Origin: Blastomyces gilchristii SLH14081
Taxonomy: Eukaryota > Ascomycota > Eurotiomycetes > Onygenales > Ajellomycetaceae
Assembly (NCBI RefSeq): GCF_000003855.2
Contig: NW_003101668.1
Location: 248,001-312,000, forward strand
Length of the DNA: 64,000 nt
Direction: 5' to 3'
Shown piece after piece: positions 35,888 through 53,160 of this stretch. How positions within the stretch are numbered: the first letter of the stretch is position 1; every line of letters starts with the position of its first letter. The position numbers and the translations under genes are program-made. Under the pieces are notes generated by a model, which did not search any database, was not told the origin of the DNA, and saw nothing but the letters and a program-made list of their open reading frames with translations.

Positions 35888-37670
35888 TGTTAGCCGGAGA
35901 GGTGTGCAAACAGTTGTCAAGTGGTTGTTGGGACAGTTGTTATCAAAGCATCATTGGAAGATGGCCACGCAGTGCATATATATATATAGGTATGTATATA
36001 TAGGTATGTATATTGTATCCTGTGTCAGACTCAAGTTGGAAGTGGTGAATCACGTGCCTGGGTTGATCGAGCTTATTTATCTTATCAATCTCCTGGAGCA
36101 ACCCTAATTCGACTTTCCAACATCCCGATACGATGTAAACATCCATCTCTTGACTCTACCTACACTACGACTCCGAATCCCTACTATTTATATATCTTGG
36201 ATGAAGGGAGTAGCAGTACAGAGCACAAGACATTACACTACGAGCCCTTACCATTTTCAGAAATCACATTGATACCTTCGCAGACAACCCTCTAACGTGC
36301 AGGCCAACCAAGAAATAACCTTTGGGCGCCTGTCATGCGGCAGCCCCTGCTGCTCGTATCCCGGAATCTCGCACATATACTTTACCTATAAGACCCTCTT
36401 CTGAGTAGAATCGAGAAGTCATCCAGCTCCATCAGTGGCCAACACCAAACCAAACCACACCCCTCCTCGATACCGACACATGCCTCCGTGCTGCATAATG
36501 CATTGCCTTGGCATTTTCCAAGCTTCCCTAACGCACTACCTCACCATCATCTCCATCCTTTGCAGGGATCTATATTTGCATTTGCAACCGTCCCCCTCAC
36601 AAAACCTCCACATTAGCTTGCCTGCCGCAAATGCTTCCCTGGGCGGATGAATCTATTGCCGGCCCCTAGCCCTTGTGCATGGGACCGTGGCCACTCCGTG
36701 GATCTCTGGCTACGACTGCCCTTTTTTTACTCTGCATATCCTCTGATATGATCCACAGGTTTACATGACAGTTCAGAGGTTGTGTCATCGGGATGCACAA
36801 GCTTCCCTTAGATTATGCCGATCGCAGTTGATGGATGAACTCGGGCAGTAATCATGGGTCTCGTACGAAAACGGTGCCCGTATATCAGCCAGCCGCCTTT
36901 TTGTTTTTGAGGCTGAAAATCATACCTGCAAAGGGTGAGGAAAAGATAAAACAAGTTGAGGGTCGATCAGGCACGCGCGGCTCGGCGCTAGAGACCGAGC
37001 GTGCTACATGTAGCACCAAACATGCTTTCTTCGGTTAAAACACCCTCCACGACTGTTCCAGAAATAGCCCCCTCGTTCCTAGATAAAAACCCGCGAGAGG
37101 TGACACGAACAGCGACTAATATCACCTGTCCGCATACCATCACTGTGCGGTAAGTCTTCTTCATGGCAGGCATCTATGTCGAAAGAGGCCTGTGAGATGG
37201 GGAACCCTCTCTTATGTCATCCCAACTGCAGGGCGAATGAGAAGTGCGCTGCGTCCAGTATATGAAATAAATGGTGAACATCGATATTGCCGTGTGGCTA
37301 GCGTCCCACCCGGTGACACAGACGCACCAAACCACATACGTTACTCTGCATTGTTTCCACGTAAAATTAAATTTCCGTTGTCGTCAGCCGCTCACTAGTG
37401 GGTCATATAAACGTGGTGGCCGTGACTTTTATAATACTTGCTTGAGAGTATCAACCTCGTATAGCAAAACGACAGTGTCTCTGAGAATCTACTATTTGAA
37501 TAGATTTATTGGTCTCATGGCGCTATGGTTCTAGGAAATTATTGGTATAACAATACTTATTGATAAGAATGAGACAGGGCTTCACCCGAGCACAAATGCG
37601 GTCTTATAATTCTCCAACATGAGCCCGCTTCCCTCACATCTGCTATCAAGCCCCCCAAAAGGGCACCGAA
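35888..37670. other. intergenic region
   Basis: 1.78 kb between two minus-strand genes. It should contain the promoter of the nucleoside transporter and the 3' UTR of the transcription factor. Short TA/TATA repeats occur near 35985-36015. No gene is supported. Confidence 0.45.
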
Positions 37671-40419
37671 TTAGCCCTCCTCGAGCATATCTGCATACAA
37701 ATTCAGCGAGTCCCCAATGATATCAAGGATAGCCCAACTCTGCGCACCCTTGAAAATTTTCGCCCACACCCGCAACACCCCCGCATTCATCTGCCTGATC
37801 ATGGCCGGGGATCCTAGAGGCAGGTTCGGTGCGATAGCAAACTCCGTCTCGTCCAGCATCACCTTCAACAAAGTGCCGATCCGCCGCTCGTCTTCTGACA
37901 CTGGCGGTTCTGGATTGGGCTGTGATAGCGCCTCCAGCCATCTGCTAAGTAACAAAGCACATTCCAAGGAGCATAGTGAGTGTTGAATGGACCAGACAAA
38001 CATCTGCCTTTGCGCCACGAGCCGAATGCCGATTTTCACCGGAATACTTAGCGCTTGGGCTGAATGTAGAACGGCGCGAACGAGTTTCGGCGTGCGTTTG
38101 ACCCGCGGGTTTGCGCGGAAAGTCCTAGTTATCAGGACTGGATCTCGAGTGTCAAGCAACATTCCGGGGCCTGCATCGATGTTCAACCTGATATAAGCAA
38201 GACGTAAAAGCGCAATTGAGTTGAACGCTACCGGGCCATCTGGATCGTGTGGATCAAGGGATAATTGAGGATTACGCTTCCAGCCTATTTGCCAATTCCG
38301 TAGTGCTTGCTCGGTTGCAGCTACGTCCTCTGGCGCGACATCGCGATTACCATCGAATCTACCACGAGAAAAATGGCGGAGAAAAAATACATATTGGATT
38401 ATCGCATGGATCAAAATATAGTTACCCAAGGCTGAATTGCATTCCGTGATTTCGTTTCCGCCATGCGAGAACAGGCGATTCAGAGCTTCCTGGAAGTTTA
38501 TTTGAGGGCTTGCTTTGGCCCTCGCCTCCAACCACTTATGCCGGTTTGGGGCTTCAAACTCGGCTGCGCTGCATGGCAGATAAAGATTGAGTTCAGAATT
38601 AAGAATGGGGGAGGGGATGTTATACACTATGGAATGGAGGTTCAAACAACAATAGGTGACGAATTTCGTCCGTTTTATGCATTCGAGCTCTATCCAATCA
38701 TTCCAGGAGATATCATGAGGCGCAGGCTGGCTGTGGAGACCGTCTTTAAGGACGAGGGTACATAGCACGCTCTGTAAGGCAACAGCTTCTCGGAGTATGT
38801 CTTTGCCCTTTGCCCATGTCGCTAGAGCCATTAATATTAGAAGAGCCTGGGTTTGTTGGATCAGATGCTGGTCTTGAGTTACCAGTGGCGACAGGGCTGA
38901 TTCGGGAGGTACACCATGTCTTTTGTGTATAACATGGTATTGATGCGGGCGTGGCACTGTATCGTTATCCGTGCCTCCGACTGAAGAAGCTAACCCTGAC
39001 TTTGCGTTTCGCTGGTTTGCCGCAGGATTAACACCTCTACGTCCTATGCGCTCCATAGCAATTTCCTTGCTAGCATAAAACAACCCGGCAGCCTTTTCAT
39101 CTTCAAAACAATACTGCGCCCCCGCAGCGGCCATAGCGAGAATAAGCTCTACTGCGCAACTGCTGATCGACATTGTGGAGATATGCAAGAACGGAAGATG
39201 TTCGTGGAAGCCGCTAATATACCTAGCGATGTATCGTGACAGAGCGAGACGAGAAGGTAACTGAAACCCTGCAGGTATTACTGAGTAATATTCTTCTAAC
39301 CTGGACAATATAGACTGTCTGTCATCGGATGACACCTCGGACAAGGGTTTTCGCTGTGGAATTGTATGTTCAGTCTGATATTTCTGTTTTTCTGTCAGGG
39401 CAGGCGAAAAGTGTGGATCAAAACGGGCGAATGAACCTGCCTGGTCGGCATTCGATTTGTAATGAACAGTGGGGGACGGTCGAATATTTGCATCAGGGCC
39501 ATCTGGGTGACTAGTTGATTCCAGCCAGGAAAACGGTACCGGTTGCTCCACGCTCACGAACGGTGAAAACTGATAAGGATGGTGTGCCCCATCATCTAGA
39601 AAGGTGGCTAGCGCGTCTATGGAATGCTTCAAATCTACGTTTATAGCATGGCTGTCCGCTGCTGGTGTCCCTGATAGTCTCCAGGCTGGCTCACTTTGGT
39701 TGAGTCCTGTGTTTTCTTTGACATTATAGGCATGCGTATTGACGGTTTTATCAGGTATTTTGGAAGCTACCTGCTCAGCAACCATTGTCAGCGTAGCCAG
39801 CGGGTAGTTGCTGGCCTCACTTCTTGGATACACAGGGCCATATAAGTGCGGGTCGGATCCCAGAGACATTGTCCTCTGCCTATCATCCATTGGTGATGGT
39901 TTTATAGCTATAGGAGCAATTGGATGCGATGCGGTAGCGGGAGGAGTTGATTTCCTAGCCATTGATTTACGCGGTTTTGGAGGACGTGGCTGCTTTTTCC
40001 GCAGTCCGTCTTTATTGTGTGAGAGACGTTCATGTCGGATCAAAAGATCACTGGTATGATCAAGTCAGTGGGACTATTATGATTATACCTTCCAGCCAAC
40101 AATCAACCAATGTAAGAAAAAAAACTCAATACCCACCTTCGAGTAAACCGATGGTCGCATAATTGACAGCAGAAAGGCTTTTCTTGTGTATCTAATTACA
40201 GAGCGTACGAGTTAACCGAAGTTTCACCAGGTACATTTTACTGCAGAAGGAACAGTGCTCACGGATTCTCTCATGACGCTGAAGGTGCTCAAGTCGTGCA
40301 AATCGCGTCTCACAGCGCATGCATTGGAATCGTTTAGGTTTCTTTGTCGCAGTTGGCGCAGGTTCGCGCTGTGTTCCCTCTTGCGGCTCCTCCTGTTTCG
40401 CGGTTGGATGGTTAAGCAT
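37671..40419 (-). CDS. C2H2 zinc-finger transcription factor with fungal_trans-like region
   Basis: A likely DNA-binding transcription regulator with unknown targets. Minus-strand exons 40263-40419, 40137-40191 and 37671-40050 give 863 residues. Two C2H2 fingers lie near the N terminus: FQCMRC...HLQRHERIH (about 31-53) and FCCQLC...LLIRHERLSH (about 59-82). The small second exon completes both fingers, and the two introns fall exactly where the cysteine/histidine spacing needs them. A basic linker (KKQPRPPKPRKSMARKS) follows. The C-terminal ~500 residues look like the fungal-specific regulatory domain, with LALSRYIARYISGFHEHLPFLH and ELILAMAAAGAQYCFE, as in Adr1/Klf1-like factors. I chose the ATG at 40419 as it is closest to the fingers. 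An earlier in-frame start is possible but its sequence does not look coding. Confidence 0.88.
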
Positions 40420-41963
40420 GAAGACGGATACTGCTTTCAAACGATCGCATAGAGTAACTGCAACGATATTAAAACGAAAGTAGTCAATGCACGCAGTATC
40501 CCGATCGCATGTACTGAAATATAGATGTCGAATGCTGGAGGGGAGGAAGCTTGTGCAAACACTGGTGGTCAAGCGCTTGAGTTAAACCGCGAACTAGCCA
40601 GTGAGCAAGCCACAAGCAGACTATATACCAACACTAGTAACAGCCTTGGAAGAGGGGGAAGGTTGAATGAAGGTTGGGGAAATCTTGAAAGCCACATCTC
40701 GCAGTATATTACTCTAACAGTGCTAGGCCATTCACGTCATCGCTGCTAGCTGCGATTGGGATCTTCTTTGGGTTGCCGGCTGCAGAAGTCTAAGCTATCT
40801 GCAGCCTATCATAGAAATACAAAAAGAAAGCAGCTCACCGGGCCCTTCGTCGATTGTCAATTTCTTCGACTTACTATCAAGTTAGCACGGATACCAGTGC
40901 AGTGGATGCAACCGACCCCAGCCATCTTGAACTAGCTCGGAGCCCATGCAAATGCCCCGTTAGCTCCTGCGACACCGGAGCAAGATGCCATGAATCGCCT
41001 CGTAGATCCCCCGCATCCTCTTGTTAGTTACGTTACTGTGTAAGTCCTCTGAGGTAGTTGAAATGCTCAAATTCAGTGTCCTGTAGAAAATAAAGTACTG
41101 CCATAACTAACAAAATAGAGAGATTTGGGACCCGGGGTAGTTACGGAGGTGTGGAAACATAAGTACTTGCACATGGTAGAAATTTATATTGAAATTCCAG
41201 TACAGTACCAGATTCAAATTGTGCCGGCCCGCACCTTCAATGTTTAGGGGCTGAGGCCCTAAAGAATAGGCCCTCAGTAGTGCCCAGCCAGCTGAGCAAT
41301 AGGCACAACAGGTGCCACTTCTAAACAGCTAAACAGTAAGGATTGTATAACCACTTATTCCACACCACCTCCGTAGATACATAAGAAGCTAATCGTGAAT
41401 GCAGCATGGCAAACCCCCATATCTACACAGTAGTACTGCGTAGTTGCATACTGCGTAGCTCCGTAGTCCCGTATCCGAACGACGACTCTCGCATCAACCT
41501 ACCCGCCCGAGCAGCCAGCTATTGTTAGTGTCAAATTGATGATGACGTTTTTTGTTCTTGTTCCCAGAGACCCAAGGAACCATGTCCCCATCGCGGTCTT
41601 AGCAATCGGCAGCCAGAGTGACCAGGGACGACTTGGTATGTCAGGGTCCAGCTGCCGCAGGACCACACACGCAGCTGGATCCGCGTAGTTTGAGCACCCT
41701 CTGTTAACCCCCGGATTTATGATAAAACAATGTAAAATATTCTTTAATTAACCAAACCATGAAACCAAAACCCCAAATAACACCGGTTCAAAATGCCCTT
41801 CCTATATATGCATATAGCATAGCGCCAGCCACAATACCCCCAAAAAGAAAAGCAATCACCTCTCTATCTTCATCCCCAACCCCCGCGATCTAAAATGGAG
41901 ATAGAAAAAGAAAGAAAAAGAAAAAGAAAAAGAAAACACCCCCGCCCACCCAACCCCACAGCC
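40420..41963. other. intergenic region
   Basis: 1.54 kb with no gene. It includes several relatives of the TACGGAGTA motif (TTACGGAGG near 41144, CCTCCGTAG near 41370, GCTCCGTAG near 41459). Confidence 0.45.
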
Positions 41964-43026
41964 TCAACACAAAAAATCCCCCTCATCCAACCATCCAGAC
42001 CCAAGGGCAAAAGCCACAAGATCCCCCGCACAATACAAATCACCAATCCCACTCTCAACACTCAACATATCCGCCGTCGTCTGAAGGCGCATTGTCAATT
42101 CCTCTTTCAATAATTGTTGCTGCTGCAGTTGACCAACATGTTGTTTGTTTATTAGAACAGCATCCAACTGCTTCCCACCCTCTTCAGTTCCGCCACCACC
42201 ACCCCTTTTAACTTGGGCGGTCTTTTTCTTTCGTGATCTGAATGGCGAATCATCATCTCCATGGTGGACGGTATTGCTATGTAACTTATGATTCGCGGGA
42301 CGGGGCGTAAGTGGTGCCCGCTGCAGCTGTTTTTGTTGCAGTTGCAGTTGTAGTTGCAGTGGCTCCGCTGTCTGTCCCTGGTTCGGACAGGGCGGCTCCA
42401 ATTTCTTCAGGAGCATCTGCAGCAGGAATGAAAGCCAGATCAGATTGGTTCTGGGGTTGTAGTGCTTCCACTGCCGGGGTTTGGAAGGAGGTTGTGTGGG
42501 GCAGAGGAGGTTCTCTTGATGATATACCTCGGATCGCATACTAATTTACATAGCGAGTTAGGACATGCATAATGATAGAAGAAGAAACAAATAAGAAATA
42601 AAGAAACAGCAACTCACAATCGATATGTATCCCTCAGCAATTTCTCATCCGCGTCTTGCCCAATTGCGCCAAATATTTGCCTCTTGTCAAGATCCGACCA
42701 GGCAATCTCTACCGTTGGATTTTCGCTCCCCGCCTCGGCCTCTGCCTCCGCCTCCACATCCCCATCGGGCGTATTGAGTGCTTGTAACTCTGCTCTCGAA
42801 AGCGAATAATCAATTATAGTCGTTTCAAGTCCACTTAGACCAAACCCCGTTGTCCTACCACCTCGTCCCAACCCTTCTAAGGCTGATGTCGATGAGCCCA
42901 TCGACATGTTACCAGCCTTCTTCGTAGGCTTGATGCAAATATTCCCAAGGTGAAGGTCGCGGTGCTACAAGGGCTGTCAGTGATTATACATAACGTCTAG
43001 CAATACACATTTACTACATCCATTCA

Positions 43027-43087
<61 letters not shown>

Positions 43088-44266
43088 TAAAGTAAAAAGA
43101 AGAACCTACCTCAAACGCCGCAAACTGTTCCGCCCGCGCAAGGGCCAACGCAACCCCCCAAAAGATATCATAAACCTGAAAAATCGACGACCACGGAAAC
43201 TTCTCCAACTCGCAGCCCGCATTATCCATTTCTAAAACCGCCCACAGCTGCGTATCTGGGTACGACTTTGCCTTACTGGGGTCCGGGTTAAAACACTCGC
43301 TCGCATTCGTCTGTTTATACTGCGTGCGCACGCCTGTTGGTACGTATCCGGGAACCGTCCCTGGACGACATGCACCTCCCGGAAACCTCGCAAAGCCGGG
43401 ATGGAATCGAGCAGCTTTCAGGAGTTGCACCTCGGACACGATTTCCTGGACGGTGGTGATTTCTTGGGAGCGACGCCACCGCTGTGCCGGAGGGGATGAT
43501 TTGAATACCCCATCCTTGTAGACTTTAGGCGGGCCAGTCGTGACTTGGAGAGATGCATTTGGAAATATCTTTTGCTGAGCCGTAGCTGGTAGACTTCTCC
43601 GTAGGAACCCTCTGCGATCTTCTCGACAGTAAACATATCACCCGCCCGTCGAGCCCAGCTTGCGAAGCTCTGGACTCCGCGCGAGGATATGGGGGACGTT
43701 GCTTCTTTGAGGATGGGGCGTACGTAGCTGTTTAGTTTTAGGTCTTCGATCCAGCCGGACGAGCGTCGTGGTCTTCGCTTAGATTTGACGGTTTCTAGGG
43801 ATTTGGAGACGTTGGTATCTCGTTCATGTGTGACGGCCTCTCGTTGGACACCATTGTAAACAGATATGCGGATCTCGACCATAGGCTGTTCGCGCCCTTG
43901 AGCTTCATTTTCCCCCGGCACATCTGATTGTGCAGTTGTAGAAACATCCTCCTCGTCCCTGTCCACATCAACCGTCCGCTCATTAACGTCCAATTGAAGC
44001 GCAGATAAACCCTTTCCTAGAGCTGTAATCATATTCTCAACCTCAACTTCCTGCCTTTCATTTGCTATAACGGGAGCTTTACTCGGGACATTATTATGCT
44101 CCCGCTCGAGAACCGCACGGGGCGCATCTACCTCCCGCTTGCCATATACCCTTCGTGAGCGATTATTGGTAGCCGCAGTAGTTGCAGACTTTGTGTAGGT
44201 GTGTGTATTCCGGGGTAATCTCTTAGTTGAAGATATAGGGCTGGCGGAGGGTGAGAATAGCGACAT
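41964..44266 (-). CDS. haspin-type protein kinase, frame broken in the N-lobe
   Basis: Haspin phosphorylates histone H3 at Thr3 in mitosis. Minus-strand exons: 43110-44266, 42618-42964 and 41964-42540. The N-terminal ~210 residues are disordered, then FTVEKIAEGSYGEVYQL forms the glycine loop. HRDLHLGN is the catalytic loop, and IIDYSLSR replaces the usual DFG, as is diagnostic of haspin (DYT in human). YNPRTNLIWLSFLLQMLLKKL and a leucine/glutamine-rich C terminus follow. The reading frame of the glycine loop runs through LSKSRLARLKST, but the downstream part (DGVFK, probably the catalytic lysine, then IVSEVQLLKAARF) is in another frame. One missing base near 43525-43530 would explain this, and no GT/AG intron fits. 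It is either a sequencing error or a disabled gene. Intron 1 holds a 56-nt A/T homopolymer. About 693 residues would be expected if the frame were continuous. Confidence 0.82.
43030..43085. repeat. 56-nt A tract (poly-T in haspin intron)
   Basis: An uninterrupted A run on the plus strand. On the gene's strand it is a T run inside the intron 42965-43109, between the GTAGGT donor and the TTGTAG acceptor. Confidence 0.95.
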
Positions 44267-48343
<4,077 letters not shown>

Positions 48344-49164
48344 GATTGAGGGTGACAATTCTCAGCACTTGGTGTTGGTTTATTATGATCATTATTTACA
48401 GTTCCTTTCCTTTGTTTTATTTTTTATTTTTTATTTATTTTTTATTTTTTTAACCCCCCTTCTCTAGGATTTGGCATGCATGGTGTTCCGGGAAGAGAGC
48501 ATCGCATGTTTTGCCCCCCTTGCACATTTACAGACAGTCTGCACCTGCACATCTACTGTTCTCACCGGTGCAGATGAAAAATCCCGGATCCCCAGGGAAA
48601 CCCTTTTACCTTCATGATTGCTATGATATTGTTTTTCATTGCTTGTCTATTCCTTTTTCTACCCCTCTCCTCACCCCTAAAACCTCCTCTTTTAAGCACC
48701 CCCGTTATTTCTGGGGAAGCATCGTTCCGGTTGTATTATATTGGCGCGTGGGCGACATTAGGACCCCTTGGATATACCCCTTTTCTATCGGTTTTTCTTT
48801 TGGTTTTCAAAATGTATTTGATGGTATTTTTTTTATTTTGTCCTTTCTACGGCTGGCTGGCGGCAGGGAACACAAAAAGCACAAAATGGAAAAAGGGCGG
48901 AACAAAAAGAATTACTGCGGCTGGCTGCTGGTATACTGGTATTTGATCGGTTTTATTTTTTATTTTTATTTTTCTTTATTCTGTTCCCCTTTCTTTTCGC
49001 GCGGGAAAGGCACTGTAATGTACTACATACATGCTCTCAACTCTGTCCTTTGTATAAATGGGGGTTTTGGTTTTGATGCGACTCAATTGGTACTAATTTG
49101 TATAGTTGGTGATATATTTTGTATTTATTTCTCTTGTTGATTTCGTGTCCTGGATTTGTTCAGC

Positions 49165-49209
<45 letters not shown>

Positions 49210-49655
49210 CCCAGTGGTATTTTATTTTCGGATGTTGTGCGGCGTTTTAAAGAATAATGCAATATGTCAGTCAGTAACAATTCAATGGAACTTACCTTTA
49301 TACAATGTACATGTACAGTACAATGTTAATTCCCTCTTAATTCCCTCTTAATTCCCTCGCAAAAACCCTGTTCCCTCGACTCCTGGAGATATTCTGTTCC
49401 GTCAAACTAAATCCGGGGCCTAGCGTTGCGTTGAGTCGGCGCACTTATTAAATACACAAGCAGAGCTACCAGCTCCTTATTATTATTAGATAACTAGACC
49501 CTGGCTGTTTGTGCTGTAAATAGCTGAAATTTGCCCTCGAACCTCAACCACATTCCGTCTCGTGGCCTCACCTCACCAACATCAACCACCAGCCACCAGT
49601 TCTCCCACGGCACGGCACAACTCTAAGGTCGCCAATCGAGGTCGCATCGACAACA
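48344..49655. other. intergenic region between Mdm34 and CCDC47-like gene
   Basis: 1.3 kb, T-rich. It contains a 43-nt T run (49167-49209), TGTACATGTACA (49306-49317) and a short direct repeat TTAATTCCCTC (x3, near 49326-49360). Open frames at 48511-49140 are T-rich low complexity. No gene is supported. Confidence 0.5.
49167..49209. repeat. poly(T) tract, 43 nt
   Basis: An uninterrupted T homopolymer in intergenic DNA. Confidence 0.95.
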
Positions 49656-51296
49656 ATGTCTGGCCTACTTCAGAACCTGTTAAAGGGCGATGTCAACGCT
49701 CCATCGTCAGCTCCCTCCAGCGGCGATGACGCAGGTATGCGGTCAATCTTTCCTCCCTCCCCTCCCTTTCCCTTCCCTTTCCCCACACAAAACCCAATTG
49801 CTCCAACAGAAAAGGCTAACTGACATTTCCCCTCTCTTCTAAACAATCTAGACTTCGCCGACTTCGCCGCAGGCATCCCTGAACCTCCTCCACCACAACC
49901 TGTCCTTACCGCCACCGGCGCCGCAGGGACCCTCCTACCAGCGACCCAGGAAGCCATTCCGGCCAGCGGCAACGCCCGACCATATACAGCATGGTACCGC
50001 GTCTGGGAGCGCCACTCGCGCCAGGACTTTATGCAAGAAGCCTTCGTGATCCCCTTCATCGCGGTCCTGCTCCTGCTGCATGTCTGGGGCATGGGCAAGA
50101 ACCGGCGCAGAGCCAAGAAATGGGCGCAGGCTCACCTACCCATCCTACAGAGCGAGTTTGCCGTCGTCGGCTATGGCGGCGTGGGTGGTGCGCGCCGGGC
50201 GCCGTCGGCCGATGACGTGCAGGCGGAAGGGCTGGCGAAGGCGGCGGCGGCTGCGTCGGCGTCTTCGGGCGACGAGCTTGTGGTGCCCGCGTCGATGCTG
50301 AAGGAGATGTCGGGCACGGAGTTCGCGACGTACGCCACCGGCCGGCAGAATGTGGCGTTCATGGATGTCTCGATTAAATTGTTCCGGTGGTATAACCCGC
50401 TGTACATGCTTGGTGATTTTGCGGTGAGCATGTTTTTCGACTCGTGGCCTGTGCCGGTGGAGCGGGTGGAGTGCACGGCGTATTCGTTTGATGGGAAGGA
50501 AAAGGATCTTGTTCCCGCGCCGTCGGCGGTGGAGAAGGAGCTCATCGAGCAGCGGACGAAGGGGGCGGCGAATAACTCGAGTTACGATGGGTTTGTGTTT
50601 GCGGTTGTGCATAAGAACTGCATGCGCAAGCTACGTGAGGATCGATATGATATCTCCCTGACGTTTACGAGGGATAATCCGAAATTACCTCAGTGGGCGA
50701 CCGTTATGAGTGAGAGTGCGGAGATTACAGAGACGATGCTTACGGCTGACCTCATCAAGGCGGTGGAAGAAGCTGGGGAGGATTTTGAGTACTTGATCAT
50801 TACTGACCAGCCGCTGGATAAGCCTACGAAGTAAGATTTTACTTATATATACATATCTATATATAATGTATGAACAGGCCTTCCCCTCAGCAATTTACTA
50901 ACAAGAAACAACCCCCAAAACAGACTTGACGAAACCACCCCCGGCAAACGCATAAACCTCTCCCTCCGCCTGCCCAAATCCGGCTCCTACGCCACCACGA
51001 TGCCCGTCTTCACCTACTTCCTCCGCCTAACCGACCGCGTCGTCTCGGCCGCCCACTTCCGCGCCGAAGTCGTGCGCAAACTGCGCAACACGCGCGACGA
51101 GGAGACGCGCAAGCTGCGTCGCGCGTACGAGGAGGAGAAGAGCGAGGAGCGCAAGTTGCAGGCGGAGAAGGCGAAGAAGGAGGAGCGGGATCGGTTGTTG
51201 AGGGGGATGTCGGCGGAGGAGCAGAGGAAGTTTTTGGAGAAGGAGAGGGAGAGGGAGACGAAAAGGGGGATGAAGAAGGCGACGAGGAAGGGGTAG
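49656..51296 (+). CDS. CCDC47-like ER membrane protein (PAT complex, DUF1682)
   Basis: CCDC47 is an ER membrane protein. In animals it pairs with Asterix to form the PAT chaperone that shields polar transmembrane segments during membrane insertion. Exons 49656-49734, 49852-50830 and 50924-51296 give 476 residues. After a Pro-rich N terminus comes YRVWERHSRQDFMQEAF and one membrane span (about residues 95-112, VIPFIAVLLLLHVWGM). The cytosolic domain follows, with NVAFMDVSIKLFRWYNPLYMLGDF and LEYLIITDQP-like sequence. The C-terminal ~90 residues are a highly charged helix (RKLRRAYEEEKSEERKLQ) ending in lysine/arginine, as in other family members that touch ribosomes. Introns have GT/AG ends and join in frame. 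Confidence 0.9.
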
Positions 51297-52471
51297 ATGG
51301 TTTCTTTTTGCGCGTGTTTGAGTGGCGTGTGAGTGAGTGTGTGTGTGTGTGTAATGGGAGGGGAGTTTGGTGGGGAAGGGAGGTGACAGACAAGGTGAAA
51401 GGTTCAGTGTCGTTTATTTCCTTTTTTACCCGTGTGGGGGGTGGCTTGATACAAGGTGGTTGAGACGCGATTTGTGTGTGTGCGTGGAACAGGTCAAGCC
51501 GAGTTTTTCGCTTCCTTTTTGTATAAAAAGCAACATGAGTCCGTGGTGGGAAGGAATATCGGTGGTTTTATAGGAGGGGATAAATAATGCTCCTATTCGT
51601 TCGCCCTTTTGGGCCTACGTCGCCCGATGATGTTTGTGCTTTGTTACTGTTAAGTAAGGGCTTGTTTTACTACATAGCCACCTGTATCTACTAACTAGGT
51701 ATTTTATTATTTTATTTTCGAGGGTCTGCTTATAACACTTGTTCCCGTACTTGTTTTCATGAAACCGGGTATGTATCCATGTTGCGTTAGGGCAAGAGAG
51801 ACCTTTTTTTGATTTTGAATAAAAAGATTAAACCTCAAAAGGTTGTCATGTTTTTGACGGATTTCCTCCACAGGCTTCTAATTTTATTGAGTCAAATCGA
51901 CAGCGGCGAGAATGCTACCTATGCAGAACCAACCATGTCAATTATCACATGCTATTGTACTATGCACGAAGCACTATCATAAGAATGCTACCAACGCATA
52001 TGGAGATGGAGAAGTATGATATGGATTTGGGAGTGAGCCAATGGGCGGGTAGGCACCTGGAAGACACCGAGAACGATCATATAACTACTCTTCTATCTCC
52101 CTCTGTCGGATTTTTGAAAAGTATAGATTGGAAAACCATCCACGGGTAACTGGAAAAAGTGATTAAGCAGAGAATGGATACGATATCAGTTAATGAAACG
52201 TCGTGGAACACATGTGTGTTGTTGTGAGAGGACTTTTTTTTTGTTCCTTTTGCATATTTCTATATATACAAGTTTGCATATCATATCACACATAACACAC
52301 CCTCTATCCTCTCGCCGCAGCAATTCCAGCTAAGATGTAACTTTTTCATAATCAAAAAGATTTATTTTTCTGCTTTGAGAGAAGGACGACCCTCTCTCAC
52401 AGATCAAGGTAGTTTGCGCATTGGCTAGAATTTCAGCGAGCTTATCTCCTCGCCAACTCCTTTTGATACAT
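51297..52471. other. convergent intergenic region
   Basis: 1.17 kb with TG repeats (about 51330-51352) and AT-rich sequence. No gene is supported. Confidence 0.5.
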
Positions 52472-53160
52472 TTAATACCAGGTTTTGTAACCCTGTTAAT
52501 CCGATATAATTAGCATCATTCACCCTGCTATTTTGTGGGATATTTGGAAAAAGCGGGATTTTTTTAAGGGAAAGAAAGTAGAACTCACAAGAACGGTTCG
52601 GCACATGGCGTAGAAGGACGCTGTTGTAGACGCAAAGCAATCAAGTTGGTTAGCTAACTTGGATTGGGCTCGTTTGATATAGGACCCGGAGTCGGAAATT
52701 GGGGGAAAACATACCACCGAAGGAGCCAAAGAGGGAGATGTAGAATGGGTAGAGAAGGTACGGGCTGCGGTGGGACTGTGGTTTTGAGTAATAGTTAGAT
52801 ATCAGGTCGTCCCATATTCGGCTTTTCTTTAAGTTGTGTTGCGTAATTGTATCCGGATTTCTTTGGGGAGGAATTGGGGAAGCGGATTTAACGCACCTTG
52901 TTCCAGATGCGCTTGCCGTCATTTTTCTGGAAGAGGCGTTGGTAGTAGGGGACACGGTTCTCCCGGAAGATGAATCTAAATAGGCACAATTGCGAATGTT
53001 AGCACGTATCACCAAATATTTGCACACAAGTTCATAGTTCAACTGGCATCTGAATTGGTGCTGTCCTGTCATTCGGGAATTGGAATATGCTGCCAGGCTG
53101 CGATAGGGCAATTCGACAGGAAACCTACCCGGCCATTCTGGGGAAGGTTCGGGATACCAT
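52472..53160 (-). CDS. COX7: cytochrome c oxidase subunit 7 (small)
   Basis: A small inner-membrane subunit of respiratory complex IV. Five tiny exons on the minus strand (53129-53160, 52897-52975, 52715-52775, 52589-52620, 52472-52492) sum to 225 nt, or 74 residues. The protein opens MVSRTFPRMAGFIFRENRVP, has a charged segment (YYQRLFQKNDGKRIW), then SHRSPYLLYPFYISLFGSFG, which matches the Cox7/COX VIIa pattern RSxLYLYPFY followed by one hydrophobic span. All junctions have GT/AG ends and all phases agree. Each exon is too short to stand out as an open frame. It is head to head with a mitochondrial PPR-type gene. Confidence 0.87.

Noticed and set aside
43420..43560. An intron to reconcile the two haspin frames
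   Set aside because: The candidate GT...AG pairs (for example GTCTAC to CACAG) are about 42 nt or less and do not restore the correct frame.
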